From Microcella alkalica (GTDB lineage Bacteria > Actinomycetota > Actinomycetes > Actinomycetales > Microbacteriaceae), in the NCBI RefSeq assembly GCF_014137945.1, contig NZ_JACGWX010000003.1:124001-188000 (forward strand): a stretch of 64,000 bases of DNA. Reading direction: 5' to 3'. Below, piece after piece: positions 26,190 to 35,929 of this stretch (positions are counted from its first letter, which is position 1; the number at the start of each line of letters is the position of its first letter). A program made the position numbers and the translations under genes. The notes under the pieces are model-generated. The model had not been told where the DNA came from. It worked only from the letters and a program-made list of their open reading frames with translations, and did not search any database.

Positions 26190-26279
26190 TCGGGCGAGGG
26201 TGACGCGCGAGCGATACTCCCGCGTTCGTCGTTCAGGCCTCGCGGCGGACGCCGGCCCGGCAGGCACCCAGCGCTGGAT

Positions 26280-26362
26280 ACCAAGTGCAGGATGAGCCGC
26301 TCGACTCTGCGGCGTGTCGCCGCGACACGCCGTGCCGACGGGGCCCGCTTCCTGCACTTGGT
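26280..26362. repeat. 83-base inverted-repeat module 3
   Basis: Perfect 13-base ends: ACCAAGTGCAGGA (26280-26292) and TCCTGCACTTGGT (26350-26362). The inner dyad around GTGTCGCCGCGACAC closely parallels the core of the module at 11039-11125, and the end sequences are related. It lies between the divergent APC permease and a small membrane protein gene, upstream of both promoters. Confidence 0.75.
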
Positions 26363-26438
26363 GAAACCGCCAGCCGCGGCGCCGCCCGCCGATGCCCCGC
26401 ACACCCCGCCCCCGACCCCGCGTGCGAGACTGGCCGTG

Positions 26439-26813
26439 ATGGATGACGACCCCCGCGAGCTCCGAGAGGCCGACTGGCCCGACGACGGAGACGGCACCGA
26501 CGGCCGCTCCCCCGCGTGGGAGCGCCGCGCCCGCGTCATGCGCATCATCAGCATCGTCGCCCTCCTCTCGCTCGTCGTGCCGGGCGCCCTCGCGACGTGG
26601 GCGCTCGCCCAGTCGACCGCGGCCACCGCGTGCCGCCTCGCCGTCGACGCCCTCGCGGATGTCCGGACTCCCACTCGCGTCGCCTTCGAGCTCACCAGTC
26701 TCGAGACCGCGGGCTGGAACTGCTACGCCCTCGCCCCCACCGGCGAGGTGCGCGTGGCGGTGCTCGGGGTGATCCCGGGGGCGCCCGACCTGCGGCCGCG
26801 CAGCGGCAGCTGA
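26439..26813 (+). CDS. Small single-TM protein of unknown function
   Basis: I do not recognise this 124-residue protein. It has an acidic N-terminus (MDDDPRELREADWPDDG), a basic segment, one TM helix (IISIVALLSLVVPGALATWAL, about residues 34-54) and a small extracytoplasmic domain with two cysteines (TACRLAV and WNCYALA) that could form a disulphide. The ATG at 26439 is seven bases after GAGACT, consistent with leaderless start selection. The following 278 bases up to 27092 hold no gene I can support, only a weak GC-rich stem just past the stop. Confidence 0.6.
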   Translation: MDDDPRELREADWPDDGDGTDGRSPAWERRARVMRIISIVALLSLVVPGALATWALAQSTAATACRLAVDALADVRTPTRVAFELTSLETAGWNCYALAPTGEVRVAVLGVIPGAPDLRPRSGS

Positions 26814-27091
26814 ACCGGCGCCGCGACCTCCCGGTCGGCGCAGCCGGCGCGGCTTGAGCCGAGCATCCGCCCTCGCTCTTTCGCGAATCGGCGTCCCCTT
26901 GCGATGATGGGAGCGTTCCGCGCTCGCAACGGCCGCCCCCTCGGGTGCGGCCCGACCCGTCGAGGAGCGGTGGTTGCTTTCATCGCTTCCGGTCACCTCA
27001 TGCGATTCACCGCGCGGAACCGGTGCGCCCTGCCCGCGGAGACTCCGAGACCGGCGGCGCTCGCACCGTCGACGAAACGAATGAGGACCCC

Positions 27092-28453
27092 ATGATCACG
27101 ATCGATCGCACCCGCCTGGCCGAGATGTACGCCCGTGAGCAGGAGGCGTTCACCGCCGCCCGCCCGAAGTCGAAGGCCGCCTACGAGCGCGCCGAGCACC
27201 TCTTCGGCCGCGTGCCCATGACGTGGATGAACAAGAAGGCCGGCGGCTTCCCGATCTACCTCGACCGCGCGCACGGCAATCGCGTGTGGGACATCGACGG
27301 GCACGAGTACATCGACTTCGCGCTCGGCGACACCGGGTCGATGGCCGGGCACTCGAACCCCATCGTCGTCGAGGCGGTCACGCGACGCATGGGCGAGCTC
27401 GGCGGCCTGACGACGATGCTGCCGACGGAGGACGCCGAGTGGGTCGGCGCCGAGCTCTCGCGCCGCTTCACGATGGACCGCTGGAGCTTCTCACTGACGG
27501 CGACGGATGCGAATCGCTGGGCGATTCGTCTCGTGCGCGCGATCACCGGGAAGCCCAAGCTCGTCTTCCACTCGTACTGCTACCACGGATCGGTCGACGA
27601 GTCGCTCGTCGTCGTCGGGCCCGACGGCGAGAGCATGGCGCGCCCCGGCAACGTCGGCGCCCCCGTGCCCGTGACGGAGACCTCGCGCGCCGCCGAGTAC
27701 AACGACCTGCCGGGCCTCGAGCGCGCCCTCGCGCACGGCGACGTCGCCGCGGTGCTCATCGAGCCCGCGCTCACCAACATCGGCATCGTGCTGCCCGAGC
27801 CCGGCTACCTCGAGGGCGTGCGCGAGCTCACCCGCAAGTACGACGCGCTGCTCATCATCGACGAGACGCACACCTTCTCGGCCGGGCCCGGGGGAATGAC
27901 GACCGCCTACGACATCGAGCCTGACCTCGTCGTCATCGGCAAGGCGATCGGCGGGGGCATCCCGACGGGGGCCTACGGCCTATCCGCCGAGTTCGCCGAG
28001 CGCGCCCTTGCCCGCACCGACCTCGACCTCGTCGACATGGGCGGCGTCGGCGGAACCCTCGCCGGCAACCCGGTCTCGGTCGCGGCCATGCGCGCGACGC
28101 TCGAGCACGTGCTGACCGACGAGGCCTTCGCGCACATGATCGACACGGCGACGTACTTCACCGACGGGGTCAACGCGCTCTTCGACCGCTACGAGCTGCC
28201 GTGGGCGATCAACCAGCTCGGCGCGCGGGCCGAGTACCGCTTCGCGCGGCCCTACCCGCTCAACGGGACGCAGGCGGCGGAGGCCGCCGACGGCGAGCTC
28301 GAGGACATGATCCACCTGTACCTCGCCAACCGCGGCATCATGCTCACGCCGTTCCACAACATGGCGCTCATGGCGCCCATGACGAGCCGGGCAGACGTGG
28401 ATGCGCACCACGCGGCGTTCGAGGAGTGCATCCGCGAGCTCGTGGCCGCGTAG
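27092..28453 (+). CDS. Class III PLP aminotransferase (aspartate aminotransferase family protein)
   Basis: A 453-residue fold-type I PLP enzyme of the class III/glutamate-1-semialdehyde aminomutase-like group. The PLP aspartate is in ALLIIDETHTFSAGPGG and the Schiff-base lysine in DLVVIGKAIGGGIPTGAYG. The N-terminal GFPIYLDRAHGNRVWDIDG is the usual entry strand. The substrate is uncertain: HemL-like aminomutases and omega-aminotransferases share this layout, and hemL would normally sit with haem genes, which are absent here. The ATG at 27092 has GAGGACC upstream. It converges on prs. Confidence 0.88.
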   Translation: MITIDRTRLAEMYAREQEAFTAARPKSKAAYERAEHLFGRVPMTWMNKKAGGFPIYLDRAHGNRVWDIDGHEYIDFALGDTGSMAGHSNPIVVEAVTRRMGELGGLTTMLPTEDAEWVGAELSRRFTMDRWSFSLTATDANRWAIRLVRAITGKPKLVFHSYCYHGSVDESLVVVGPDGESMARPGNVGAPVPVTETSRAAEYNDLPGLERALAHGDVAAVLIEPALTNIGIVLPEPGYLEGVRELTRKYDALLIIDETHTFSAGPGGMTTAYDIEPDLVVIGKAIGGGIPTGAYGLSAEFAERALARTDLDLVDMGGVGGTLAGNPVSVAAMRATLEHVLTDEAFAHMIDTATYFTDGVNALFDRYELPWAINQLGARAEYRFARPYPLNGTQAAEAADGELEDMIHLYLANRGIMLTPFHNMALMAPMTSRADVDAHHAAFEECIRELVAA

Positions 28454-28504
28454 CGCGCCGCGGCTCACGCCGAGTCGGTGTCGGCTCAGCGCCGAATGAG
28501 TCGA

Positions 28505-28548
28505 AAAGTCGCAGTTGAGCCCAGAATTTCGGGCTTGACTGCGACTTT
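28505..28548. repeat. Convergent-junction hairpin repeat, copy 1
   Basis: AAAGTCGCAGTTGAGCCC (28505-28522) and GGGCTTGACTGCGACTTT (28531-28548) pair with two mismatches around a short AT-containing loop. It lies between the converging aminotransferase and prs genes and has A/T runs on both sides, so it could end transcription in both directions. An additional half-copy (TCGGGCTCAACCA) follows. Related copies are at 43194-43237 and 44592-44659. Confidence 0.8.
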
Positions 28549-28606
28549 CGGGCTCAACCACGGGCAGCACGGGCAGCGCGGGCAGCGGGGCGAGCTGCGA
28601 CCCGGG

Positions 28607-29584
28607 TTACGCGGCCCCGTCGAACATGCTCGTGACAGACCCGTCGTCGAACACCTCGTGGATGGCCCGCGCGAGCAGCGGGGCGATCGGCAGGACGGTC
28701 AGGCGATCCCAGCGCTTGTCCTCCGGGATGGGCAGCGTGTCGGTCACGACGACCTGGTCGATCGCCTCCGCCTGCAGGATGTCGAAGGCGGGGTCGGAGA
28801 AGATCGCGTGGGTCGCGGCGACGACGACGCCGGTGGCGCCGTTCTTCTTGAGCGCCTCGGCGGCCTTCACGATCGTGCGGCCCGTGTCGATCATGTCGTC
28901 GACGAGGAGGCACACCTTGCCCGAGACGTCGCCGACGATCTCGTGGACCGAGACCTGGTTGGGCACGAGCGGGTCGCGGCGCTTGTGGATGATCGCGAGG
29001 GGCGCCCCGAGCTTGTCGCTCCAGATGTCGGCGACGCGCACGCGGCCCATGTCGGGCGAGACGACCGCGAGGGTCGAGGGGTCGAGCTTGGCGCGGAAGT
29101 GCTCGAGCAGCACGGGCATCGCGAACAGGTGGTCGACGGGCCCGTCGAAGAAGCCCTGGATCTGCGCGGCGTGCAGGTCGACGCTCATGATGCGGTCGGC
29201 GCCGGCGGCCTTGAACAGGTCGGCGATGAGGCGGGCCGAGATCGGCTCGCGGCCGCGCCCCTTCTTGTCCTGACGCGAGTACGGGTAGAAGGGCGCGACG
29301 ACGGTGATGCGCTTGGCCGAGGCGCGCTTGAGGGCGTCGACCATGATGAGCTGCTCCATGAGCGCCTCGTTGATGGGGCGCGCGTGCGACTGGATGACGA
29401 AGGCGTCGCAGCCGCGGACGCTCTCGTCGAAGCGCGCATAGATCTCGCCGTTGGCGAAGGTGCGCGCGTCGGTGGGCAGGACCTCGGTCTCGAGCTCGGC
29501 CGCGACCTGCTCGGCGAGCTCGGGGTAGGCGCGCCCCGAGATGATGACGAGGCGCTTCTGGCCGGTGATCTTGATGCTGGCCAC
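28607..29584 (-). CDS. prs: Ribose-phosphate pyrophosphokinase
   Basis: A 325-residue enzyme making PRPP from ribose 5-phosphate and ATP for nucleotide, histidine and tryptophan synthesis. It shows the flexible loop SRQDKKGRGREPISARLIA, the metal/ATP motif VDLHAAQIQGFFDG and the PRPP-binding loop LLVDDMIDTGRTIV. Class I length. The GTG start has GAGGA six bases upstream. It follows glmU by 73 bases on the same strand, a common actinobacterial pairing. L25, the usual next gene, is displaced to 7.8 kb. Confidence 0.97.
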   Translation of the reverse strand: MASIKITGQKRLVIISGRAYPELAEQVAAELETEVLPTDARTFANGEIYARFDESVRGCDAFVIQSHARPINEALMEQLIMVDALKRASAKRITVVAPFYPYSRQDKKGRGREPISARLIADLFKAAGADRIMSVDLHAAQIQGFFDGPVDHLFAMPVLLEHFRAKLDPSTLAVVSPDMGRVRVADIWSDKLGAPLAIIHKRRDPLVPNQVSVHEIVGDVSGKVCLLVDDMIDTGRTIVKAAEALKKNGATGVVVAATHAIFSDPAFDILQAEAIDQVVVTDTLPIPEDKRWDRLTVLPIAPLLARAIHEVFDDGSVTSMFDGAA

Positions 29585-29657
29585 GAGTCCTCGGATTCTG
29601 CCGCCGCGGCGACGTTGCGATCGGTGTCGTTCTGCTGGAGCGCCGTGGGTGAGGGTG

Positions 29658-31085
29658 CTACTCGTCCGCTGCCGCGGCAGCCGCTTCGGCCGCCGCGGTG
29701 CCCGGCCGGTTCTTCTCCACCCAGCCGGCGAGGTTCCGCTGCGGAGCGACGTTCACAGCGAGCTCGCCCGGCCCGACATCCTTGCGGATGACCGTTCCGG
29801 CACCGGAGTACGCTCCGTCCCCAATCCTAACGGGGGCGACGAAGACGTTGTGCGAGCCGGTTCGAACGTGCGAACCCACCGCCGTCCTGTGCTTGTCGAC
29901 CCCGTCGTAGTTCGCCGTGATGGTGCCCGCGCCGATGTTCGAGCCTTCGCCGACGGTCGTGTCGCCGATGTACGACAGGTGCGGCACCTTGCTGCCGGCG
30001 CCGAGCGTCGTGTTCTTCGTCTCGACGAACGTGCCGATCTTGCCCTTCTCGCCCACGACGGTGCCGGGGCGCAGGTAGGCGAAGGGCCCGACGGATGCTC
30101 CGGCCCCGATCACCGCGAGCGTCGCGTCGGTGCGGCTGACGCGCGCATCCGCCCCGACCTCGGTGTCGGTGAGCGTCGAGTCGGGGCCGACGACCGCTCC
30201 GGCCGCGATCGTCGTCGCGCCCTTCAGCTGCGTGCCGGGCAGCACCTCGCTGTCGGCCGCGAGCGCGACGGTGCGGTCGATCCACACCGAAGCGGGGTCG
30301 CTGATCGTGACGCCCGCGAGCTGCCAGCCGCGCACGATCATCTGGTTGAGACGCAGCGCCGCGTCGGCGAGCTGCACGCGGTCGTTGACGCCGGCGACGA
30401 GCCACGACTGGCCGGCGGGGAGCGCCGCGACGCCCTGCCCGTCGCCGCGCAGCAGGCCGATGACGTCGGTGAGGTACTTCTCCTGCGCCGCATTGTCGGT
30501 CGACACGAGCGCGAGCGATGAGCGGAGCGGGGCGACGCTGAAGACGTAGGTGCCCGAGTTGACTTCGGTGATGGCGCGCTCGTCGTCGGTGGCGTCCTTC
30601 TGCTCGACGATGCGGTCGAGGTCGCCGGTGGTCGAGCGCACGATGCGGCCGTACCCGGTGGCGTCGTCGAGCACGGCGCTCAGCACGGTCGCGGCCGCGG
30701 CGCGGCTCCGGTGCTCGGCGATGAGCTGGGCGAGCGTGTCGGCGTCGAGCAGGGGCACGTCGCCTGAGACGACGAGCACGTCGCCCGCGAAGTCGGCGGG
30801 CAGGGCATCCAGCGCCGCTTCGACGGCCCGGCCGGTTCCGGGGATCTCGTCCTGGTCGGCGATGAGCGCGTCGGCGTCGAGCTCGCTGATCGCGGCGGCG
30901 ACCGTGTCGCGCTCGTGCCGCACGACGGCGACGACGTGGGCCGGGTCGAGCGCGCGGGCCGTCGCGAGCACGTGCCCGATGAGCGGAACGCCCGCGAGCC
31001 GGTGCAGCACCTTCGGCGTGCGCGACTTCATGCGGGTGCCCTGGCCGGCGGCGAGGACGATGACGGCGAGCTGCGGATCGGTCAT
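29658..31085 (-). CDS. glmU: Bifunctional UDP-GlcNAc pyrophosphorylase / GlcN-1-P acetyltransferase
   Basis: A 475-residue enzyme that acetylates glucosamine 1-phosphate and joins it to UMP to give UDP-GlcNAc for peptidoglycan. The N-terminal uridyltransferase domain has LAAGQGTRMKSRTPKVLH. From about residue 250 a left-handed beta-helix carries hexapeptide repeats, with the acetyltransferase region YIGDTTVGEGSNIGAGT and NYDGVDKHRTAVG. It ends in an alanine-rich tail. The start overlaps the SRPBCC gene stop by four bases. Confidence 0.97.
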   Translation of the reverse strand: MTDPQLAVIVLAAGQGTRMKSRTPKVLHRLAGVPLIGHVLATARALDPAHVVAVVRHERDTVAAAISELDADALIADQDEIPGTGRAVEAALDALPADFAGDVLVVSGDVPLLDADTLAQLIAEHRSRAAAATVLSAVLDDATGYGRIVRSTTGDLDRIVEQKDATDDERAITEVNSGTYVFSVAPLRSSLALVSTDNAAQEKYLTDVIGLLRGDGQGVAALPAGQSWLVAGVNDRVQLADAALRLNQMIVRGWQLAGVTISDPASVWIDRTVALAADSEVLPGTQLKGATTIAAGAVVGPDSTLTDTEVGADARVSRTDATLAVIGAGASVGPFAYLRPGTVVGEKGKIGTFVETKNTTLGAGSKVPHLSYIGDTTVGEGSNIGAGTITANYDGVDKHRTAVGSHVRTGSHNVFVAPVRIGDGAYSGAGTVIRKDVGPGELAVNVAPQRNLAGWVEKNRPGTAAAEAAAAAADE

Positions 31086-31483
31086 CCGGCCATTCTTTCG
31101 CACAGCTCGCGCAGGGATCGCAGGTCGGCCGCGACGGCGGCCGCGTCGGCGTCGAATTCGGCGTCGGACATCCCGTCGCGCTGGAAGAGCGTGAAGACGA
31201 CCTCGCTGCCGCCGTCGTTCGGCAGCACGCGCATCGCGTTGGTGACGACGGTGCCGTCGGGCATCGTGACGTCGTGATCGAGGATGCCCCGCTCGAGGTC
31301 GGTGCGGAACTCGACCCGCACCTCGCCCATCGGAGAGGTCGCGATCCACGCATCGCCCTCGCGGCGGATGCCGTCGGCGAGCCCCGCTGCCCACTCGGGC
31401 AGACTCAGCGGGTCGCGGGCGATGGCCATGACGACGGAGGGCGGACGGTCGATCGACTCGCTGATGTGCCGGGCTGTGAACAT
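31082..31483 (-). CDS. SRPBCC-fold (polyketide cyclase/START-like) protein
   Basis: A 133-residue single-domain protein that fits the SRPBCC hydrophobic-cavity fold. Features are an N-terminal strand with SIDRPPSVVMAIARDPLSLPEWAAG, central beta-strands (EVRVEFRTDLERGILDHDV) and a long C-terminal helix from about residue 110. No catalytic residues can be assigned; such proteins bind lipids or other hydrophobic ligands. It overlaps glmU by four bases, so the two are co-translated. CAGACT is six bases before the ATG, a leaderless-type start. Confidence 0.75.
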   Translation of the reverse strand: MFTARHISESIDRPPSVVMAIARDPLSLPEWAAGLADGIRREGDAWIATSPMGEVRVEFRTDLERGILDHDVTMPDGTVVTNAMRVLPNDGGSEVVFTLFQRDGMSDAEFDADAAAVAADLRSLRELCERMAG

Positions 31484-31519
31484 GGGGTCAGTCTGTCGGT
31501 CGACGGCGGAACGGTGCGA

Positions 31520-32941
<1,422 letters not shown>

Positions 32942-33070
32942 GGGGGCTCCGATCGGTGGGGCCGGGTCACGGCCGAGGGGTGGAGCGACCCGTTCTGCTC
33001 GCGCTGCGCGGGTCGGCGGCGCGCGCGACGCCCCTCGTGCGGGCGTCGTCGAGCCGCGTCTCTATTGTGG

Positions 33071-33086
33071 CCCCGATCGTTCGGGG
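33071..33086 (-). terminator. Possible terminator after the isomerase/GH3 operon
   Basis: CCCCGA (33071-33076) and TCGGGG (33081-33086) can form a six-base stem with a TCGT loop about 60 bases beyond the isomerase stop on the minus strand. The rest of the 204-base gap to sdaA contains an eight-base hairpin (CGACGCCC/GGGCGTCG) and no gene. Confidence 0.35.
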
Positions 33087-33145
33087 GCGCACGGCCCCGC
33101 GCAGGTGCGCACCGGGGCGCATCGCCGGGCGGCCGCGAGTTGTGA

Positions 33146-34003
33146 TTAGAACAGCTCGGCGAACCCCATAGCGACGAGGTTATCGTACGAGGTCTGCAGG
33201 CACTCGAGCGGTGTGCGACCGTACTGGTCGTCCTGCTCGACGAGCAGGTAGCGAGCGCCGATCTGGATGCTCGTCTCGACGATCGACGGGAAGTCGAGGT
33301 TGCCCTCGCCGACCTCGGCGAACTGCACGACGCTGTTGAACGCGGTCATGAAGGCCGGGAAGTCGCCCGCGGCGAGCGCCTCGAACGCCGTCGGCGGCAG
33401 CGCGGCGATGCGGTAGTCCTTGAGGTGCACCATGGCGACACGGTCGCTGTACTTTAGCAGGTCGCGCACCGGGTCGTGGCCACCGCGCTGCACCCAGTGC
33501 ACGTCGATCTCGAGGCCCATGAGCGGCGCCCGGTCGGCGATGATGTCGAGCAGGTAGCGCCCGTCGTACTTCATGTACTCGATGTGGTGGTTGTGGTAGT
33601 AGAGCGAGATGCCGTGCTCGGCGAGCTTCGCGGCGGCCTCGTTGCTCGCGTCGCAGAAGGCGACCACCTTGTCGAGCGAGGCCATCGCGTCGAAGGGCAG
33701 CATGCCGATGCGCACCATGTCGGTGCCGAGCGCCTTCGCGTCGGCGACGATCTTGTCGAGGTCGTTCTGCAGCGAGTCGCCGCCCGTCGGGCCGGGGGTG
33801 AGCGAGGCCGAGATCGCGGCGATCTCGATGCCGAGCTCGTCGCGCGCGCGGGCCAGCTCGGCGACGTTCTCGGCGGTCATCGGCACCTGCGAGATCTCGA
33901 CCGCGCGGTAGCCGATCTCGCGCACTTTCTTCAGCGTCTCGAAGGGTCCATTCGCGGCGAACTCGTCCTTGAGCATCATTGCCTGCACGCCGATTCTGGC
34001 CAT
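33146..34003 (-). CDS. Sugar phosphate isomerase/epimerase family TIM-barrel protein (A)
   Basis: A 285-residue xylose-isomerase-like TIM barrel (IolE/YcjR/AP-endonuclease-2 fold). Metal-site type residues appear in LYYHNHHIEYMKYDG, MGLEIDVHWVQRGGHDP and MVHLKDYR. Members include epimerases, dehydratases and lyases acting on 3-keto sugars, so the exact reaction is open. I chose the ATG at 34003, which has a CAGG ribosome site; another ATG lies two codons upstream. It follows the GH3 gene by about 75 bases on the same strand and shares its operator. Confidence 0.85.
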   Translation of the reverse strand: MARIGVQAMMLKDEFAANGPFETLKKVREIGYRAVEISQVPMTAENVAELARARDELGIEIAAISASLTPGPTGGDSLQNDLDKIVADAKALGTDMVRIGMLPFDAMASLDKVVAFCDASNEAAAKLAEHGISLYYHNHHIEYMKYDGRYLLDIIADRAPLMGLEIDVHWVQRGGHDPVRDLLKYSDRVAMVHLKDYRIAALPPTAFEALAAGDFPAFMTAFNSVVQFAEVGEGNLDFPSIVETSIQIGARYLLVEQDDQYGRTPLECLQTSYDNLVAMGFAELF

Positions 34004-34079
34004 GGTCATCCTGCTTTCGTAGATGGGGTGGAGAGGGGCCGAGCGGCGCCGTGGTGTCGCGCCGATCGAGGTGCGAGGG

Positions 34080-35816
34080 CTACAGGTTCGTGCCGAAGGT
34101 GCCGCACCACACGTTGTCGTTGAACGTGCCGAGGAACGGCGAGGCGCCCGTGATCTTCTGCACGGCCGCGTGAATGGACTCGCGGCTCGGGTTGTGGGCG
34201 TGCACGACGGTCTTCACCATCGGCACGTCGATGAGGTGGTTGGGCTGGTTGAGCGAGATGAAGACGGTCGGCACCTCGGTCACGTACCAGGGGATCTCGG
34301 CCGCCATCGGCGTCGACCATTTGATGCGGATGCTCGCCTCCTGCGCGAAGCCCGCGACGTTCGCCACGATGACCGCGGCGTCGAACCGCTCGGCGTAGTG
34401 CCCGTTGGCCTCGTCGGCGAGCACGGTGTGGAAGTACACGCCCTCCTCGCCCTCGGCGATGCGCTGCTTCGCGTTCTTGAACACGTGCACCTCGAAGCCG
34501 GCCCTCTCAAGCTCGTCCTGCGCGATCGCGAGGTAGCCGTTCGGGTCGACACCGGTGAAGTCGGCATCGCCCGAGACGCCGTAGAGGCGAATGCGCTTGT
34601 GCGTCTCGGGGCGCAGCGGCAGAGTGCTCTGCGTGTCCTTCACGAGCGTGACGGTCTTGTCGGCGATCTCGGCGGCGACGGCGTGGTGCGCCTCGCTGCC
34701 GATGACGGTGAGCGCCTCGGGCGGCGGCACGAGCTCGTGCCGCGGAGTACGGTGCAGGCCGAGCGAGGCCTTGAGGCCGAGGATGCGCTCGAGCGCCTCC
34801 TGCAGGCGCTCCTCGGTGATGACACCAGAGCGGTAGCCCTCGAGCATGTACTGGAAGTCCTCGTCGGCGTTGCGGAAGAACAGGAACATGTCGCAGCCGG
34901 CGGCGATCGCCGCGGGCACGAGGTCGCGGCGCTTCATCGCCTGCGTCATGCCGACCATCATCGACGCGTCGGTGAGGATCACGCCGTTGAAGCCGAGCTC
35001 GCCGCGCAGCAGGTCCTGCAGCAGCTCGGGAGCGAGGCTCGCGGGCAGAATCTGCTCATCGCGAATGCCCGGGCGGAACCTGCGCGACAGTGCCGGAGCC
35101 CCGATGTGCCCGACCATGATGGACTGCACGCCGTGGCCGATCATCTCGCGGAACACGCGCCCGAACGACGCCTCCCACTCCTCCACCGTCTGCGTGTTGT
35201 AGGTCATGACGACGTGCTGGTCGCGCTCATCGACGCCGTCGCCGGGGAAGTGCTTGATCGCCGCGACGGTGTTCGACTCGCTGAGGCCGTCGAAGTACTC
35301 CTTGGCCCGCTCGATGACGACGTCGGGGGCGCTGCCGAAAGCTCGGGTGCTGATGACCGTGTTGCGCCAGTTGTAGTGGATATCCACGATCGGCGCGAAG
35401 GCCCAGTTGCAGCCCATCGCGGCGGTCTCGACACCGGCGACGCGCCCCATCGCGCGAGCGACGCTCTTATCGGGGGTCGAGCCGGCCTGCAGATGCGTGC
35501 TCACGAGCGTGCCGTCGTCGGCGCTGCCGAAACCGCCCATCTCGGGGTTCGAGGCGACGAGCAGCGGCACCTTCGAGCGGTTCTGCGCGTACCGGATGTG
35601 CTCCTGCACGGTCGCCGAATCGGCGCCCATGTAGCGGATGCCCCCCACGTGATACCCGTCGAGGATCCCGTCGAGGTACTCCGGGTCGAAGCGGGTGTTG
35701 AGGTTGATGAAGAGCTGGCCGATCTTCTCCTCGATCGTGAGGGATTCGATCGTCTCGTGCACCCAGCGAACGCCTTCGTCGTCGAGATGGAAGGGCTGCG
35801 CCGCAAGGTTCACCAT
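34080..35816 (-). CDS. Glycoside hydrolase family 3 protein, NagZ-like catalytic dyad
   Basis: A 578-residue GH3 enzyme with no signal peptide, so probably cytosolic. The (beta/alpha)8 domain carries KHFPGDG followed by DxH (ERDQH) near residues 187-200, the His/Asp acid-base dyad of NagZ-type members. The nucleophile aspartate is in FNGVILTDASMM. A second alpha/beta domain follows from about residue 370. The dyad suggests beta-N-acetylglucosaminidase, glycoside phosphorylase or related activity. Since it shares the uronate operator, the natural substrate may be an imported disaccharide. A LacI-type operator lies 29 bases upstream of the ATG. Confidence 0.9.
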   Translation of the reverse strand: MVNLAAQPFHLDDEGVRWVHETIESLTIEEKIGQLFINLNTRFDPEYLDGILDGYHVGGIRYMGADSATVQEHIRYAQNRSKVPLLVASNPEMGGFGSADDGTLVSTHLQAGSTPDKSVARAMGRVAGVETAAMGCNWAFAPIVDIHYNWRNTVISTRAFGSAPDVVIERAKEYFDGLSESNTVAAIKHFPGDGVDERDQHVVMTYNTQTVEEWEASFGRVFREMIGHGVQSIMVGHIGAPALSRRFRPGIRDEQILPASLAPELLQDLLRGELGFNGVILTDASMMVGMTQAMKRRDLVPAAIAAGCDMFLFFRNADEDFQYMLEGYRSGVITEERLQEALERILGLKASLGLHRTPRHELVPPPEALTVIGSEAHHAVAAEIADKTVTLVKDTQSTLPLRPETHKRIRLYGVSGDADFTGVDPNGYLAIAQDELERAGFEVHVFKNAKQRIAEGEEGVYFHTVLADEANGHYAERFDAAVIVANVAGFAQEASIRIKWSTPMAAEIPWYVTEVPTVFISLNQPNHLIDVPMVKTVVHAHNPSRESIHAAVQKITGASPFLGTFNDNVWCGTFGTNL

Positions 35817-35844
35817 GCGACCATGTCACACCTTTTCGCCCGTC

Positions 35845-35862
35845 TTGTCAATCGGTTGCCAA
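35845..35862. promoter_or_regulatory. LacI-family operator between divergent GH3 and isomerase genes
   Basis: TTGTCAATCGGTTGCCAA differs from the site at 22541 by one base. It sits in the 113-base divergent intergenic region and could repress both the GH3-isomerase A operon and the isomerase B-Gfo1-Gfo2 operon. No LacI gene is nearby; the closest is at 16000-17073. Confidence 0.85.
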
Positions 35863-35929
35863 GCGGCTATCGTGAAGCCGCCGACGCGAGCGCGCTCGGC
35901 CGCTCCCAACGACGCGATTCGACGAAGGC

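Noticed and set aside
29840-29900. tRNA-like GGTTCGAAC sequence
   Set aside because: It lies inside glmU coding sequence and no acceptor or anticodon stem can be folded around it.
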